Shown here piece by piece: positions 1-7,994 of a stretch of 64,000 nt of DNA. Both the position numbers and the translations under genes were made by a program. This stretch comes from Flavipsychrobacter sp. (lineage in GTDB: Bacteria > Bacteroidota > Bacteroidia > Chitinophagales > Chitinophagaceae): assembly GCA_016787265.1 (NCBI GenBank), contig JAEUVF010000010.1:411591-475590 (forward strand). The letters run 5' to 3'. The notes below the pieces were generated by a model. The model was given only the letters and a program-made list of their open reading frames with translations, made no database searches and was not told where the DNA came from. The first letter of the stretch is position 1. Every line of letters begins with the position of its first letter.

Positions 1-797
1 TCGTTGAGTAAGATTTCAAATTCCTTACGATGATCCTTGCTGTCGGCAGGTATCAGGAACAGGAGGGCGGAGTTGCGTTCAATATGACGGAGGAACCGGT
101 GCCCCAGTCCGCGCCCTTCTGCCGCCCCTTCAATAATTCCGGGCAGGTCGGCAATACAGAATGATTTTCCATCCCGGTATTCCACCATTCCCAGTTGAGG
201 ACTCAGCGTCGTAAAGGCATAATCCGCAATCTTGGGTTTGGCAGCCGTGATCACACTCAGCAGGGTAGATTTACCGGCATTCGGGAAACCTACCAGTCCT
301 ACATCCGCCAGCACTTTTAATTCCAGTATTTTATAACCCTCCACTCCGGGTTCTCCGGGTTGGGCATGTTCCGGAGCCTGATTGGTGGGAGTGGCAAATC
401 GGGCATTTCCAAGCCCGCCACGGCCTCCTTTCATCAGAATGATTTCCTGCCCGTCTTCCAGGATTTCGGCTTCTTTTTCGCCGGTTTCCTCGTCAAAGGC
501 GATGGTTCCAAGTGGCACATCGATGTAAATATCCTTTCCGCTGCGACCGGTAGAGTTATTACCGCTTCCACTTTCGCCGTTTTCGGCAAGAATATTTTTG
601 TGATAACGAAGATGTAAGAGTGTCCAGAGGTTTTTGTTACCACGCAGGATAATATGCGCACCCCGGCCGCCGTCGCCCCCATCGGGACCGGCTTTCGGGT
701 TGAACTTGGTTCGCATGAAATGTTTACTTCCGGCTCCGCCATGACCGCTTCGGCAAAAGACGCGGATCTGGTCAACAAAATTTGATTTCTCTGACAC
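1..797 (-). CDS. obg: Obg/CgtA-family GTPase (3'-truncated by window edge)
   Basis: GTPase needed for large-subunit ribosome assembly. About 265 N-terminal residues are present; the C-terminal part, including the NKxD motif, lies beyond base 1. The glycine-rich Obg fold fills residues 1 to about 158 (GGDGGRG and GGRGGLGN stretches visible), followed by the P-loop GFPNAGKST at about 170-178 and the G3 motif [10 protein letters not shown] chose the GTG at 795-797: an in-frame TAA lies five codons upstream, and the first ATG (residue 28) would cut into the Obg fold. The gene follows paaY by 30 bp on the same strand but has its own -7-like box, so it may be only partly linked to the paa operon. 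Confidence 0.95.
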   Translation of the reverse strand, partial: MSEKSNFVDQIRVFCRSGHGGAGSKHFMRTKFNPKAGPDGGDGGRGAHIILRGNKNLWTLLHLRYHKNILAENGESGSGNNSTGRSGKDIYIDVPLGTIAFDEETGEKEAEILEDGQEIILMKGGRGGLGNARFATPTNQAPEHAQPGEPGVEGYKILELKVLADVGLVGFPNAGKSTLLSVITAAKPKIADYAFTTLSPQLGMVEYRDGKSFCIADLPGIIEGAAEGRGLGHRFLRHIERNSALLFLIPADSKDHRKEFEILLN

Positions 798-817
798 GGT
801 TATACGCTGTTAATGCG

Positions 818-825
818 CGAAGGTA
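818..825 (-). promoter_or_regulatory. -7 promoter element of obg (TACCTTCG)
   Basis: Read on the minus strand the box is TACCTTCG, one base from the Bacteroidota consensus TAnnTTTG, and it lies 20 bp before the obg GTG. The identical octamer precedes the bTHX gene at 36706-36713. No good -33 TTG is seen at the usual distance, so confidence is moderate. Confidence 0.45.
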
Positions 826-827
826 GT

Positions 828-1418
828 TCATTTGGACAACTGCCATGTTTCATACAGGATCTCCTGGTTGGGGCGGTCGGCCGGAAGCTCAGTTAATGGT
901 TCGCAAACCTGGCTATATTGCTGCATTTCTTTGGGCAGTGCCTGGTATAAGGCGGTGCCTTTAGTTTTCCAGGAAAGCATTTCGTCACTTACTTCCTTAA
1001 TGATTTTTCCAGGGTTGCCCACTACCAGGCTTCGGGGAGGAATAATGGTTCCTTCTTTAATAAAACTCAATGCACCAACGATGGATTCATCACCCAGTTC
1101 CACGCGATCCATGATCACCGAGTTCATTCCTACCAGGCAATTACGCCCGATCTGTGCGCCGTGAATTACTGCACCATGACCAATATGCGCACCCTGTTTA
1201 AGTAGTACTGTATAACCTGGAAACATATGAATGGTGCAGTTTTCCTGCACATTACAGCCGTCTTCCAGAATGATGCCACCCCAGTCTGCACGTAAAGCTG
1301 CACCCGGACCAATATAACAATCTTTCCCAATGATCACATTTCCGGTTATGCATGCCTGTGGGTGTACATAGGAACTTGGATGTACTACCGGAATAAATCC
1401 TTTGAATGAAATAAACAT
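828..1418 (-). CDS. paaY: PaaY-like hexapeptide-repeat protein (gamma-carbonic anhydrase fold)
   Basis: 196-residue left-handed beta-helix protein. Hexapeptide repeats run from about residue 13 to 130 (ITGNVIIGKDCYIGPG, LEDGCNVQENCTIHM, GAHIGHGAVIHG), with the three-histidine pattern typical of the gamma-carbonic anhydrase/PaaY group. PaaY in proteobacteria is a thioesterase or repair enzyme that acts on dead-end CoA adducts of the phenylacetate pathway. It is the last gene of the paa operon here, which supports that role over a generic carbonic anhydrase. The ATG at 1418 is the only sensible start. The C-terminal 60 residues are mostly helical, as in PaaY. Confidence 0.85.
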   Translation of the reverse strand: MFISFKGFIPVVHPSSYVHPQACITGNVIIGKDCYIGPGAALRADWGGIILEDGCNVQENCTIHMFPGYTVLLKQGAHIGHGAVIHGAQIGRNCLVGMNSVIMDRVELGDESIVGALSFIKEGTIIPPRSLVVGNPGKIIKEVSDEMLSWKTKGTALYQALPKEMQQYSQVCEPLTELPADRPNQEILYETWQLSK

Positions 1419-1437
1419 ATTTAAAACTAGTGAAGAA

Positions 1438-2091
1438 TCAGGATTTCGCTTTGATTTTCCGGATCCATCTTACCATTCCGTAAATGATGGCAAATCCTCC
1501 GGCGATAAATAAAAAAACGCCCAATACTACTGGGCCTTCACAAGCAATAGCACAGGATAAGGCTGCCAGTAAAAGAAGTAGCAAAACGCCGCCAACTATT
1601 ATCAGGGCAATCTTACCACCCTGGCCCTTCTGTTGATTCGTTTTTATTTCTTTTTTTAAGGTTCTGTATTGTGCACGTACTTCTTTTCTCCAGGCTTTTC
1701 TGGCCAGTTTTTCAGTGTTTGCTTTATTCTCTTCTACCATGCTGCTTGCCTGTAAACCCTGGTGAACATTAAACACCGTCATGTTCCTGTTAAAAGCAAC
1801 CAGTACAGCAAGATAGCTCATGGCAATGATAGAGATATCCAATAATTTTCTTCGTAAATAGGTGCCTAATAGCTTTCGTTTTGTTTTAATTTTTGCCGAG
1901 TAGATAAAGGCATAACCTGCCATAACAAAGCTGATGGCCAGGTAAAACATCCAGATCGGAAGGAAAAATTCAGTGTCTTTTAAAATGGCGGCAAGCCAAA
2001 CCATTAAAATAAACACCAGGGTTTGAAGAAAAGCGATATTGATCTTTGCGGTTAGGGGCCAACGGAAGGCCCATAGAGAGAGCTGCTTCAT
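1438..2091 (-). CDS. Membrane protein of unknown function in the paa operon
   Basis: I do not recognise this 217-residue protein. Starting at the ATG at 2091 it has two N-terminal membrane segments (about residues 12-34 and 42-62), a third near 85-105, a basic, charged region (about 120-160, rich in K, R, E and Q), then two more hydrophobic segments near 163-185 and 190-207 before a basic tail. A TTG at 2133 in the same frame could extend it by 14 residues, but these are unlike a protein start. It lies between paaI and paaY on the same strand, 45 bp after paaI, so it is probably co-transcribed. No link with phenylacetate metabolism can be shown from sequence. Confidence 0.7.
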   Translation of the reverse strand: MKQLSLWAFRWPLTAKINIAFLQTLVFILMVWLAAILKDTEFFLPIWMFYLAISFVMAGYAFIYSAKIKTKRKLLGTYLRRKLLDISIIAMSYLAVLVAFNRNMTVFNVHQGLQASSMVEENKANTEKLARKAWRKEVRAQYRTLKKEIKTNQQKGQGGKIALIIVGGVLLLLLLAALSCAIACEGPVVLGVFLFIAGGFAIIYGMVRWIRKIKAKS

Positions 2092-2136
2092 GGCGGGTTG
2101 TTTTGTATAAGTTACGAAAACAATTCCGCTCAACTG

Positions 2137-2553
2137 CTAAATATGCGTTTTCCCTGTCCGAAAACAGGTTCCTTTGAAAAGGGCTACCTGTTCATTTCGC
2201 TGGTTGAATATGCCGATGGAATAAACTCCTGTACTACGGCCATTGTGGATTTCCGTTGCCTCGGCAGTCAACGTATCACCGATCTGAACGGCCCTGGTAA
2301 ATGAAATATTGGTATCAAGGGCGACCGATAAATTGTTGCGATTGTTGCAGGCAAATGCAAAGGCACTGTCCGCCAGTGAGAATGCAATACCTCCATGTGC
2401 GATGCCAAACCCGTTTACCATTTCCTTCCGAATGGTCATCCTGATGCAGCTATACCCTTCCCTGATTTCCAGCAATTCGATACCCAGCCACTGGCTGAAC
2501 GCATCCTGCTGCAGCATGTGGTCAACCACTTTTTCGTAGGATGATTTTTCCAT
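2137..2553 (-). CDS. paaI: PaaI-family hotdog thioesterase
   Basis: 138-residue acyl-CoA thioesterase of the hotdog fold. The family signature HGGIAFSLADSAFAFACN is visible at about residues 53-70, with the catalytic Asp in the LADS stretch. PaaI hydrolyses hydroxylated phenylacetyl-CoA side products and frees CoA. An open frame extends 39 codons upstream, but it overlaps paaG; the ATG at 2553 gives the usual PaaI length and sits 1 bp after the paaG stop codon, indicating translational coupling. Confidence 0.9.
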   Translation of the reverse strand: MEKSSYEKVVDHMLQQDAFSQWLGIELLEIREGYSCIRMTIRKEMVNGFGIAHGGIAFSLADSAFAFACNNRNNLSVALDTNISFTRAVQIGDTLTAEATEIHNGRSTGVYSIGIFNQRNEQVALFKGTCFRTGKTHI

Positions 2554-2554
2554 C

Positions 2555-3331
2555 TTATTTTCCTTTAAATACAGGGGTTCTTTTCTCCAGGAAGGCCTGA
2601 ACACCTTCTTTGAAATCTTCGGTATTGGCTGCGCGTTGCTGCAGTTTGTCTTCATTTGCCAACTGTTCAATCAGTGCATGTGTGAACGACCATTGCAATG
2701 CTTTTTTGGTATAGGCGAGTCCAACTGTTGGCATGGTTGCAAGTTTCGCTGCAATACTAAAAGCCTGCTGCATAAACTGGTCATCTTCATAAAATTGATA
2801 GATCATACCCAATCGTTCTGCTTCTTCCGCACTTACTTTTTCCCCTAATAACATTAGGGCACTGGCTTTCTGATGACCGATTAATCGCGGAAGGTAGAAA
2901 GTTCCTCCGCTGTCAGGAATCAATCCAATTTTTGAAAATGCCTGAATAAAGCTGGCTGATTTGGCAGCTACCACGATATCGCAACCCAGCGCAATATTGG
3001 CTCCTGCTCCAGCTGCCACACCGTTTACTGCAGCTACAACAGGTTTTTTCAGATCGCGTATACCCATTACAATGGGATTGTAATGCTCCGATAAAATTCT
3101 TGCCATGCCAGGTCCTTCGGGATCTACCACTTCTGCCAGGTCCTGGCCCGCAGAGAATGCTTTGCCTGCACCTGTGAGAAATACGGAACGGATTTCAGGA
3201 GCTTCACATTCTTTTAATACTGCCTGTAATTGAAGAGCCATTTCCCGGTTAAATGAATTCAGTTTATCCGGACGGTTTAAGGTAATTTTTCCTATCCCTT
3301 CTTCAATGCTAAAAAGTATGGATTCAGCCAT
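2555..3331 (-). CDS. paaG: PaaG-type enoyl-CoA hydratase/isomerase
   Basis: 258-residue crotonase-fold protein. Oxyanion-hole elements are seen as GAGKAFSAGQDLAE near residues 54-67 and NGVAAGAGANIALGCD near 104-119. In paa operons this enzyme isomerises the ring-epoxide of phenylacetyl-CoA to the oxepin. The FIQAFSKIGLIPDSGGTFYLPRLIG stretch is characteristic of PaaG-like members, and the active-site Asp is in PDSGG. The ATG at 3331 gives the expected length; a start ten codons earlier is possible. Assignment as PaaG rather than PaaF rests on context and the SGGTF stretch. Confidence 0.88.
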   Translation of the reverse strand: MAESILFSIEEGIGKITLNRPDKLNSFNREMALQLQAVLKECEAPEIRSVFLTGAGKAFSAGQDLAEVVDPEGPGMARILSEHYNPIVMGIRDLKKPVVAAVNGVAAGAGANIALGCDIVVAAKSASFIQAFSKIGLIPDSGGTFYLPRLIGHQKASALMLLGEKVSAEEAERLGMIYQFYEDDQFMQQAFSIAAKLATMPTVGLAYTKKALQWSFTHALIEQLANEDKLQQRAANTEDFKEGVQAFLEKRTPVFKGK

Positions 3332-3375
3332 AGATTGAGTTTCTGCCACAAACCTAAACAATTAGCGCGGCTCAG

Positions 3376-3864
3376 TTAATGACATTTGAAATAATCAAAA
3401 GGCTCTTTGCAGTCCTCGCACTGGTACAATGCCTTACAGGCAGTGCTGCCAAACTCACTGATCCGCCGGGTATGAAAGGACCGGCAATGCGGACATTGAA
3501 CCGCTTCTTCCTGCTGGAAAAAATCCGGGGTGCATACCTGCTGTTTGGGATTTGGCGGTGCGATACCATAGGCCAGTAACTTTTCTTTTCCGGTTTCGGT
3601 CATCCATTCGGTTGTCCATGCCGGTGAGAGTACTGTTCTGATGGTTACCGGTGCATAACCATGGCCTGCCAGTACCATTCTGATCTGCATCGCTATCACA
3701 TCCATTGCCGGGCATCCGGAATAAGTGGGAGTGATGGTAATTTCCGCGCCGTTTTCAGTTTGCTTTACGTCGCGGATAATGCCCAGATCTACTACCGATA
3801 AAACCGGTACTTCCGGATCCTTCACTTCTTCCAGTACTTTCCATATGGTTGATTCAGTTGACAT
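3376..3864 (-). CDS. paaD: Phenylacetyl-CoA epoxidase subunit PaaD
   Basis: 162 residues, MIP18-family N-terminal domain (DPEVPVLSVVDLGIIRDV at about 17-34, TYSGCPAMDVI at about 47-57) and a C-terminal zinc-ribbon-like part with paired cysteines (CPHC near 124-127, CEDC near 149-152). PaaD is required for maturation or iron-sulfur supply of the PaaABCE monooxygenase. It follows paaC with a 29-bp gap in the standard order. Length matches the family (about 165). Confidence 0.94.
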   Translation of the reverse strand: MSTESTIWKVLEEVKDPEVPVLSVVDLGIIRDVKQTENGAEITITPTYSGCPAMDVIAMQIRMVLAGHGYAPVTIRTVLSPAWTTEWMTETGKEKLLAYGIAPPNPKQQVCTPDFFQQEEAVQCPHCRSFHTRRISEFGSTACKALYQCEDCKEPFDYFKCH

Positions 3865-3893
3865 GGCTTTGCGTTATGAGACAGATAGATCGT

Positions 3894-4691
3894 TTACCAT
3901 TGCGCGCCAGGGTGACTGCGCTGCAGGTATTGCATTTCGGCCAGCAGGTGCCCCAGGTGTTCCGTATGGATTCCCTGTTTGCCTCCTTTCTGGTACCAAT
4001 TTGGTGCGGGAAGCATTAATCCGGCCTGCTCAAATGCGGCACCCGTTTTTTCCAGCCAGGGCTGGCGATAATACTCCGGATTTTTTAGCAGACCCGATGC
4101 TGCCGCCTCCAACTGAAAATCAGCAGGGACAAACAATTCTCCCACATAAGGCCAGAGCTGATCGATGGCGGTTTCCATGCGGCGATGACTTTCCTCCGTA
4201 CCGTCGCCAAGACGAATCACCCACTCACCACTCCAGCGAACATGATAGTTCACTTCTTTCAATGATTTCTCTGCGATAGCAGCCAGCCTTTTATCAGCTG
4301 AATATTGCAGATCCGTATACAACAATTGCTGGTACAGGCTAATGAAAAATTGCCGGGTAATTGTTACTGCCCAATCCCCTTTTTTTAATTCTGCCAGCAG
4401 ATGATTTCGAAATTCCATCGCATCCCGCAGATAGGCCAGATCATCCTCGTCGATCGGTCCGCTTACCTGGTGAAAAGCAGGAGAGCTGATAAATTTCGTG
4501 TAAGCCTCTCTGTTATTATTACAGAGTTCTGCAGCATATTGATAAAAATTTCTTGCCTGCCCGATCTGGTCCAGCGCAATATTTGATATGGCGATATCCT
4601 GCTCCAGGTTCGGCCCATGCCCTGTCCATTCGCTATTGCGGTGTCCTATAATTAAGGCGTCATCGGCCAGGTGAAGAGTAAGATGAAACAT
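3894..4691 (-). CDS. paaC: Phenylacetyl-CoA epoxidase structural subunit PaaC
   Basis: 265-residue ferritin-like helical protein. It forms the structural partner of the catalytic PaaA in the epoxidase. Family markers include LADDALIIGHRNSEWTGHGP near the N-terminus, the IALDQIGQARNFYQYAAEL helix and KEVNYHVRWSGEWVIRLGDG near 155. Slightly longer than the E. coli protein (248). The start ATG at 4691 lies just after an unusual 114-bp repeat-filled gap that separates it from paaB (see 4692-4805), the only long spacer inside the epoxidase genes. Confidence 0.95.
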   Translation of the reverse strand: MFHLTLHLADDALIIGHRNSEWTGHGPNLEQDIAISNIALDQIGQARNFYQYAAELCNNNREAYTKFISSPAFHQVSGPIDEDDLAYLRDAMEFRNHLLAELKKGDWAVTITRQFFISLYQQLLYTDLQYSADKRLAAIAEKSLKEVNYHVRWSGEWVIRLGDGTEESHRRMETAIDQLWPYVGELFVPADFQLEAAASGLLKNPEYYRQPWLEKTGAAFEQAGLMLPAPNWYQKGGKQGIHTEHLGHLLAEMQYLQRSHPGAQW

Positions 4692-4805
4692 TGGAGGTAA
4701 GAAGTGTGAATTAGGAATTATGAATTATGAAGTGAGAGGTGAAAAGTAAAAGGTGAAATTTCGGAGTCCTCTGTTTCACCTTTCACCTTTCACTTTTCAC
4801 CGTCT
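4692..4805. repeat. Period-7 repeat hairpin between paaB and paaC
   Basis: From 4701 the plus strand reads as successive 7-mers, many ending in GA or AT (GAAGTGT, GAATTAG, GAATTAT, GAATTAT, GAAGTGA, GAGGTGA, AAAGTAA, AAGGTGA). From 4774 it turns into the complement, again in 7-mers (TTTCACC, TTTCACC, TTTCACT, TTTCACC). Bases 4738-4758 and 4781-4801 pair over 21 bp with one mismatch, loop 22 nt. No T-run follows on either strand, so it is not a plain terminator. Confidence 0.85.
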
Positions 4806-5168
4806 TTACATCGCCTTTAGTTCATCCGGTAAATCATAAAATGTAGGGTGCCGGTACACTTTATCATTGGCAGGATCATAGAAGCTGGCAGCTTCATCCG
4901 GATTGGAGGCGTGGATGTATTTGCTCTCCACCACCCAGATACTGATTCCTTCCTGGCGACGCGTATACACATCCCGTGCGTTTTCAATCGCCATCTGGGC
5001 ATCTGCTGCATGCAAACTACCCACATGTTTGTGATCCAACCCCATCTTGCTACGGATGAATACTTCCCACAATGGCCAGTCGGCCTGGTTTTGAGTTGCC
5101 CCTTCCGCTTTTACCGGTTCGCGATCGCCATAATCGCCATATCGTTGTATCTGAATGAATGTTTTCAT
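4806..5168 (-). CDS. paaB: Phenylacetyl-CoA epoxidase subunit PaaB
   Basis: 120-residue small subunit that links PaaAC heterodimers. Recognisable by [20 protein letters not shown] (about 32-51), [19 protein letters not shown] (about 53-71) and the SIWVV strand. Longer than E. coli PaaB (95), the extra residues being at the C-terminus ([20 protein letters not shown]). Its ATG overlaps the paaA stop codon as ATGA, so the two are translationally coupled. Confidence 0.95.
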   Translation of the reverse strand: MKTFIQIQRYGDYGDREPVKAEGATQNQADWPLWEVFIRSKMGLDHKHVGSLHAADAQMAIENARDVYTRRQEGISIWVVESKYIHASNPDEAASFYDPANDKVYRHPTFYDLPDELKAM

Positions 5169-6121
5169 GCTACTGCCGGACGTTGTTTTTGTGCTCGTTT
5201 GTTTGCAAAAGAAATTGCTGCTTCCCGCACCCAGGCTCCTTCTTCATGTGCCTTAACCCTTGCTGCAATCCGTTCCTTGTTACAGGGGCCGTTTCCACTG
5301 ATTACCTGCCAGAATTCTTCCCAGTTGATTTTTCCAAAATCATAATGACCTCTTTCGGCATTCCATTTCAACTCCGGATCCGGTAATTCCATGCCCAGGA
5401 TTTTCACCTGCTCGGCACAGATGTCTACAAATTTTTGGCGCAGCTCATCGTTGGTAAAGCGTTTGATCTTCCATTTCATGCTCTGTGCTGTATGGGGTGA
5501 TGCATCGTCAGCAGGACCGAACATCATGATACTGGGCCACCACCAACGGTTGATCGCATCCTGGCACATGGCTTTTTGCGCTTCGGTGCCCCTGCTCAGG
5601 GTCAGCAAAATCTCAAACCCCTGGCGCTGGTGAAAACTTTCCTCCTTGCAAATCCGAACCATCGCACGGGCATAGGGTCCATAGGAAGTGCGACAAAGTG
5701 GAACCTGGTTCATGATGGCAGCTCCATCTACCAGCCAGCCAATAGCGCCTATATCGGCCCAGGTAAGTGTGGGGTAATTGAAGATGCTGGAATATTTTGC
5801 TTTTCCGGTGTGTAGCTGATCAATCATTTCAGCGCGACTGATTCCCAGGGTTTCTGCAGCGCTATAGAGATAAAGTCCATGACCCGCTTCGTCCTGCACT
5901 TTAGCAATCAATGTGGCTTTCCTGCGCAGTGATGGGGCTCGGGTTATCCAGTTACCTTCCGGTAACATGCCTACAATCTCGCTGTGTGCATGCTGGGAAA
6001 TCTGACGGATCAGAGTTTGACGATATTTTTCCGGCATCCAGTCTTTCGGCTCGATGCGGATATCCTGATCAACTCGGTCCTGGAACTGCTGCTCCAGGTT
6101 GATAGTTGCCTGCTTTTCCAT
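5165..6121 (-). CDS. paaA: Phenylacetyl-CoA epoxidase catalytic subunit PaaA
   Basis: 318-residue di-iron oxygenase subunit; introduces the ring epoxide into phenylacetyl-CoA using O2 and electrons from PaaE. Di-iron ligands are visible in [14 protein letters not shown] (about 77-90) and in [14 protein letters not shown] (about 160-173), with the [19 protein letters not shown] stretch before them. Length fits the family (309 in E. coli). The start ATG at 6121 is 52 bp downstream of paaE, and an operator-like palindrome lies in that gap, suggesting a second, regulated promoter. Confidence 0.97.
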   Translation of the reverse strand: MEKQATINLEQQFQDRVDQDIRIEPKDWMPEKYRQTLIRQISQHAHSEIVGMLPEGNWITRAPSLRRKATLIAKVQDEAGHGLYLYSAAETLGISRAEMIDQLHTGKAKYSSIFNYPTLTWADIGAIGWLVDGAAIMNQVPLCRTSYGPYARAMVRICKEESFHQRQGFEILLTLSRGTEAQKAMCQDAINRWWWPSIMMFGPADDASPHTAQSMKWKIKRFTNDELRQKFVDICAEQVKILGMELPDPELKWNAERGHYDFGKINWEEFWQVISGNGPCNKERIAARVKAHEEGAWVREAAISFANKRAQKQRPAVA

Positions 6122-6151
6122 AGCGTAAAAATAGCATTTTAAGCGCTAAAA

Positions 6152-6165
6152 CTAACAACTGTTAG
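6152..6165. promoter_or_regulatory. Operator-like palindrome upstream of paaA
   Basis: CTAACAACTGTTAG, perfect 5-bp arms CTAAC/GTTAG with a 4-bp centre. It fits the pattern CNAAC-N4-GTTNG shared with the site at 7863-7876 before the tetR-type gene. On the minus strand it overlaps a weak -7-like box (TAGTTTTA, 6147-6154). I infer a binding site for the operon's TetR-family regulator. Confidence 0.6.
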
Positions 6166-6173
6166 GGGATTGC

Positions 6174-7256
6174 TTATTTCTGATCAAAATCGATCAACAG
6201 CTCAGTGCTTCTTGGATGGCTTTGGCAGGTAAGGATAAAACCTGCTTCAACCTCATCGGGTTCCAGGGCATAGTTGGTATCCATCGATACTTCCCCCGTC
6301 ACCAGTTTGGCTCTGCAGGTACAACAAACCCCGCCCTTGCAGGCATAGGGCAGGTCTGCACCTGCGTGGAGGGCTGCATCCAGGATAGCCGGACCATCAA
6401 AAGGAACCTGCAGTTCAAGAGAACGTCCATCTGCTTTGATGGTAACTTTTGCGAATTGTCCAGGTTCTGCAGATGCTGTTGTTTGCCTGTTTTTTGTCGC
6501 GGAATCCTGCCCCGGAGTCGTAAATAATTCAAAATGGATACGATCCGCAGGTACTCCTTTCTCCTGAAGAAAATTCCGTACCGAAAAGATCAGTTGCTCC
6601 GGTCCGCACAGGAAATAATGATCCACCTGTTTCCATTCCAGTAGTTTATCTCCCAGCGCTTCACACTTGACAGCATCGATGCGTCCATGCAATAGCGGAG
6701 CATCGGTTTTTTCCCTGCTCAGAATATGTATCAGCCGGAAGCGATCCATGTATTTATTTTTCAATGCTTCGAGTTGTTCCCGAAAAATGATGGAAGCGCG
6801 GTTGCGGTTTCCATACACAAGCGTAAACCTACTTTTGGGTTCAGATACAAGAACCGTTTTGATGATGGATAATATTGGCGTAATGCCACTGCCTGCAGCA
6901 AATGCCATGTATTCTCTGGAGGAAGTGCTGTCAATAGGCGTATAAAATTTTCCCGATGGAGGCAATACTTCAATAAGATCGCCTTTTTTCAATTGCCTGT
7001 TCGCGTATGTGGAAAATCTTCCCTCAGCGATGGCTTTTACCGCAATGCGTAATTCGCCTTCTAACGGAGAACTGCATACGGAATAAGAACGCCTTAATTC
7101 TTCTCCATTTATGGTGGTACGAAGAGTAATGTTCTGCCCTTCACGAAAACGAAACTGCTCTTTGAGTTCATCAGGAATTTCGAATGCGATGGATACGCAT
7201 TCATTCGTTTCAGGCCGGATATCGCTGATTGTCAGCTTGTGGAAATGCATGGTCAT
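6174..7256 (-). CDS. paaE: Phenylacetyl-CoA epoxidase reductase PaaE
   Basis: 360-residue NAD(P)H:ferredoxin-type reductase supplying electrons to PaaAC. FAD-binding RRSYSVCSSP lies at about 56-65, the nucleotide-binding GSGITPILSI at about 123-132, and a plant-type [2Fe-2S] domain occupies the C-terminal 85 residues with ligands in PYACKGGVCCTCRAKL and a fourth Cys in ILTCQS. Length equals the family (356). Its start ATG overlaps the stop of the upstream regulator gene as ATGA, so regulator and reductase are coupled. It leads the epoxidase genes rather than following paaD as in E. coli. Confidence 0.95.
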   Translation of the reverse strand: MTMHFHKLTISDIRPETNECVSIAFEIPDELKEQFRFREGQNITLRTTINGEELRRSYSVCSSPLEGELRIAVKAIAEGRFSTYANRQLKKGDLIEVLPPSGKFYTPIDSTSSREYMAFAAGSGITPILSIIKTVLVSEPKSRFTLVYGNRNRASIIFREQLEALKNKYMDRFRLIHILSREKTDAPLLHGRIDAVKCEALGDKLLEWKQVDHYFLCGPEQLIFSVRNFLQEKGVPADRIHFELFTTPGQDSATKNRQTTASAEPGQFAKVTIKADGRSLELQVPFDGPAILDAALHAGADLPYACKGGVCCTCRAKLVTGEVSMDTNYALEPDEVEAGFILTCQSHPRSTELLIDFDQK

Positions 7257-7843
7257 GCTTTCAGTCCTTCAATCATGATCAACACCATATTTTCTTCGAG
7301 TTGTTTGGCCGAGATTTTCTCCCTGCTGCGATGCCAGCTTTCAATGCCGTTCACAGCATGCAGCATGATCAATACAACAGTGGGCGCATCAACCTGTTTG
7401 ATCTCACCGGTCGCGATTCCTTTTTCAATAATGCCGGCAAGGCGTTTGCGATAGGTGCGGCGCTGGTTGTGAAAATTGGAAAGGTAGGGGTCGGAGAGAT
7501 GTTTCCAGTCGCGGTCCGCCACCAATACCAGTTCGTACTGCTCAATCATCTGACGGATATGAAACCGCAGAATGGCTTCCACTTTCCGGATGGCTGGCAA
7601 TTCACTGGATTCTATGGAATCAAGATGGTTGTTAAAGTTATTGGCCACCTTGAAACAGATTTCCTGCAACAATTCTTCCTTCGACTGTATATGATTGTAA
7701 AGGCTGGCTGCTTCCACTCCTACGGCTTCCGCCAGATCGCGCATGGAGGCAGCTTTAAAGCCTTTTTCACGGAATAACCGGGTAGCGGCTTCTACGATCA
7801 CTTCCTTTTTAGTGCCGTTGTTTTTGCTCTTGATCTTCGCCAT
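7253..7843 (-). CDS. TetR-family regulator, probable controller of the paa operon
   Basis: 196 residues. The N-terminal helix-turn-helix is clear (IVEAATRLFREKGFKAASMR, then DLAEAVGVEAASLYNHIQSK, about 16-55); the ligand-binding helical domain follows. It is the first gene of the paa operon, overlapping paaE by 4 bp. I chose the ATG at 7843; an open frame continues 75 codons upstream but runs through the promoter and into the pfkB leader. TetR-family PaaR repressors that sense phenylacetyl-CoA are known in Thermus and beta-proteobacteria; the same role here is inferred from gene order and from the two palindromes that match each other (7863-7876, 6152-6165). Confidence 0.88.
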   Translation of the reverse strand: MAKIKSKNNGTKKEVIVEAATRLFREKGFKAASMRDLAEAVGVEAASLYNHIQSKEELLQEICFKVANNFNNHLDSIESSELPAIRKVEAILRFHIRQMIEQYELVLVADRDWKHLSDPYLSNFHNQRRTYRKRLAGIIEKGIATGEIKQVDAPTVVLIMLHAVNGIESWHRSREKISAKQLEENMVLIMIEGLKA

Positions 7844-7850
7844 ATGACCC

Positions 7851-7858
7851 CAAATATA
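7851..7858 (-). promoter_or_regulatory. -7 promoter element of the paa operon (TATATTTG)
   Basis: Perfect TAnnTTTG match on the minus strand, 7 bp before the regulator's ATG at 7843. With transcription starting about 4 bp after the box, the mRNA would have only a few untranslated bases. The operator-like palindrome 7863-7876 sits just upstream, between the expected -33 and -7 boxes. Confidence 0.65.
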
Positions 7859-7862
7859 CATA

Positions 7863-7876
7863 CGAACAAACGTTAG
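7863..7876. promoter_or_regulatory. Operator-like palindrome at the paa promoter
   Basis: CGAACAAACGTTAG fits CNAAC-N4-GTTNG, as does the site before paaA. The wider stretch 7864-7879 is also an imperfect palindrome centred on AACGTT. It lies directly upstream of the -7 box, a natural place for repression of the tetR-paaE message. Confidence 0.6.
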
Positions 7877-7901
7877 TGCATCCGGCTTCAAAAATTTCGG
7901 G

Positions 7902-7909
7902 TACTTTTG
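7902..7909 (+). promoter_or_regulatory. -7 promoter element of the pfkB-type gene (TACTTTTG)
   Basis: TACTTTTG matches TAnnTTTG. It is 85 bp before the ATG at 7995 and is divergent from the paa promoter, 44 bp apart. The predicted leader contains the palindrome at 7925-7949. Confidence 0.5.
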
Positions 7910-7924
7910 CGCCCGTTCACACAC

Positions 7925-7949
7925 ACCCGACCGGTGCCACCGGTCGGGT
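7925..7949. repeat. Perfect GC-rich palindrome in the pfkB leader
   Basis: Arms ACCCGACCGGT (7925-7935) and ACCGGTCGGGT (7939-7949) with a 3-nt loop GCC. It lies in the predicted 5' untranslated region. No T-run follows, so it is not a simple terminator. A related but imperfect palindrome with CCGGTCGGG is at 47459-47480. Confidence 0.8.
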
Positions 7950-7994
7950 GCCATCTGCCGAAGGTGGAGTGAGTGAAGTAAAAAACACACAAAT

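Noticed and set aside
434..778. Minus-strand open frame of 114 codons
   Set aside because: It is a shifted frame inside obg, whose real frame starts at the GTG at 797 and carries all family motifs.
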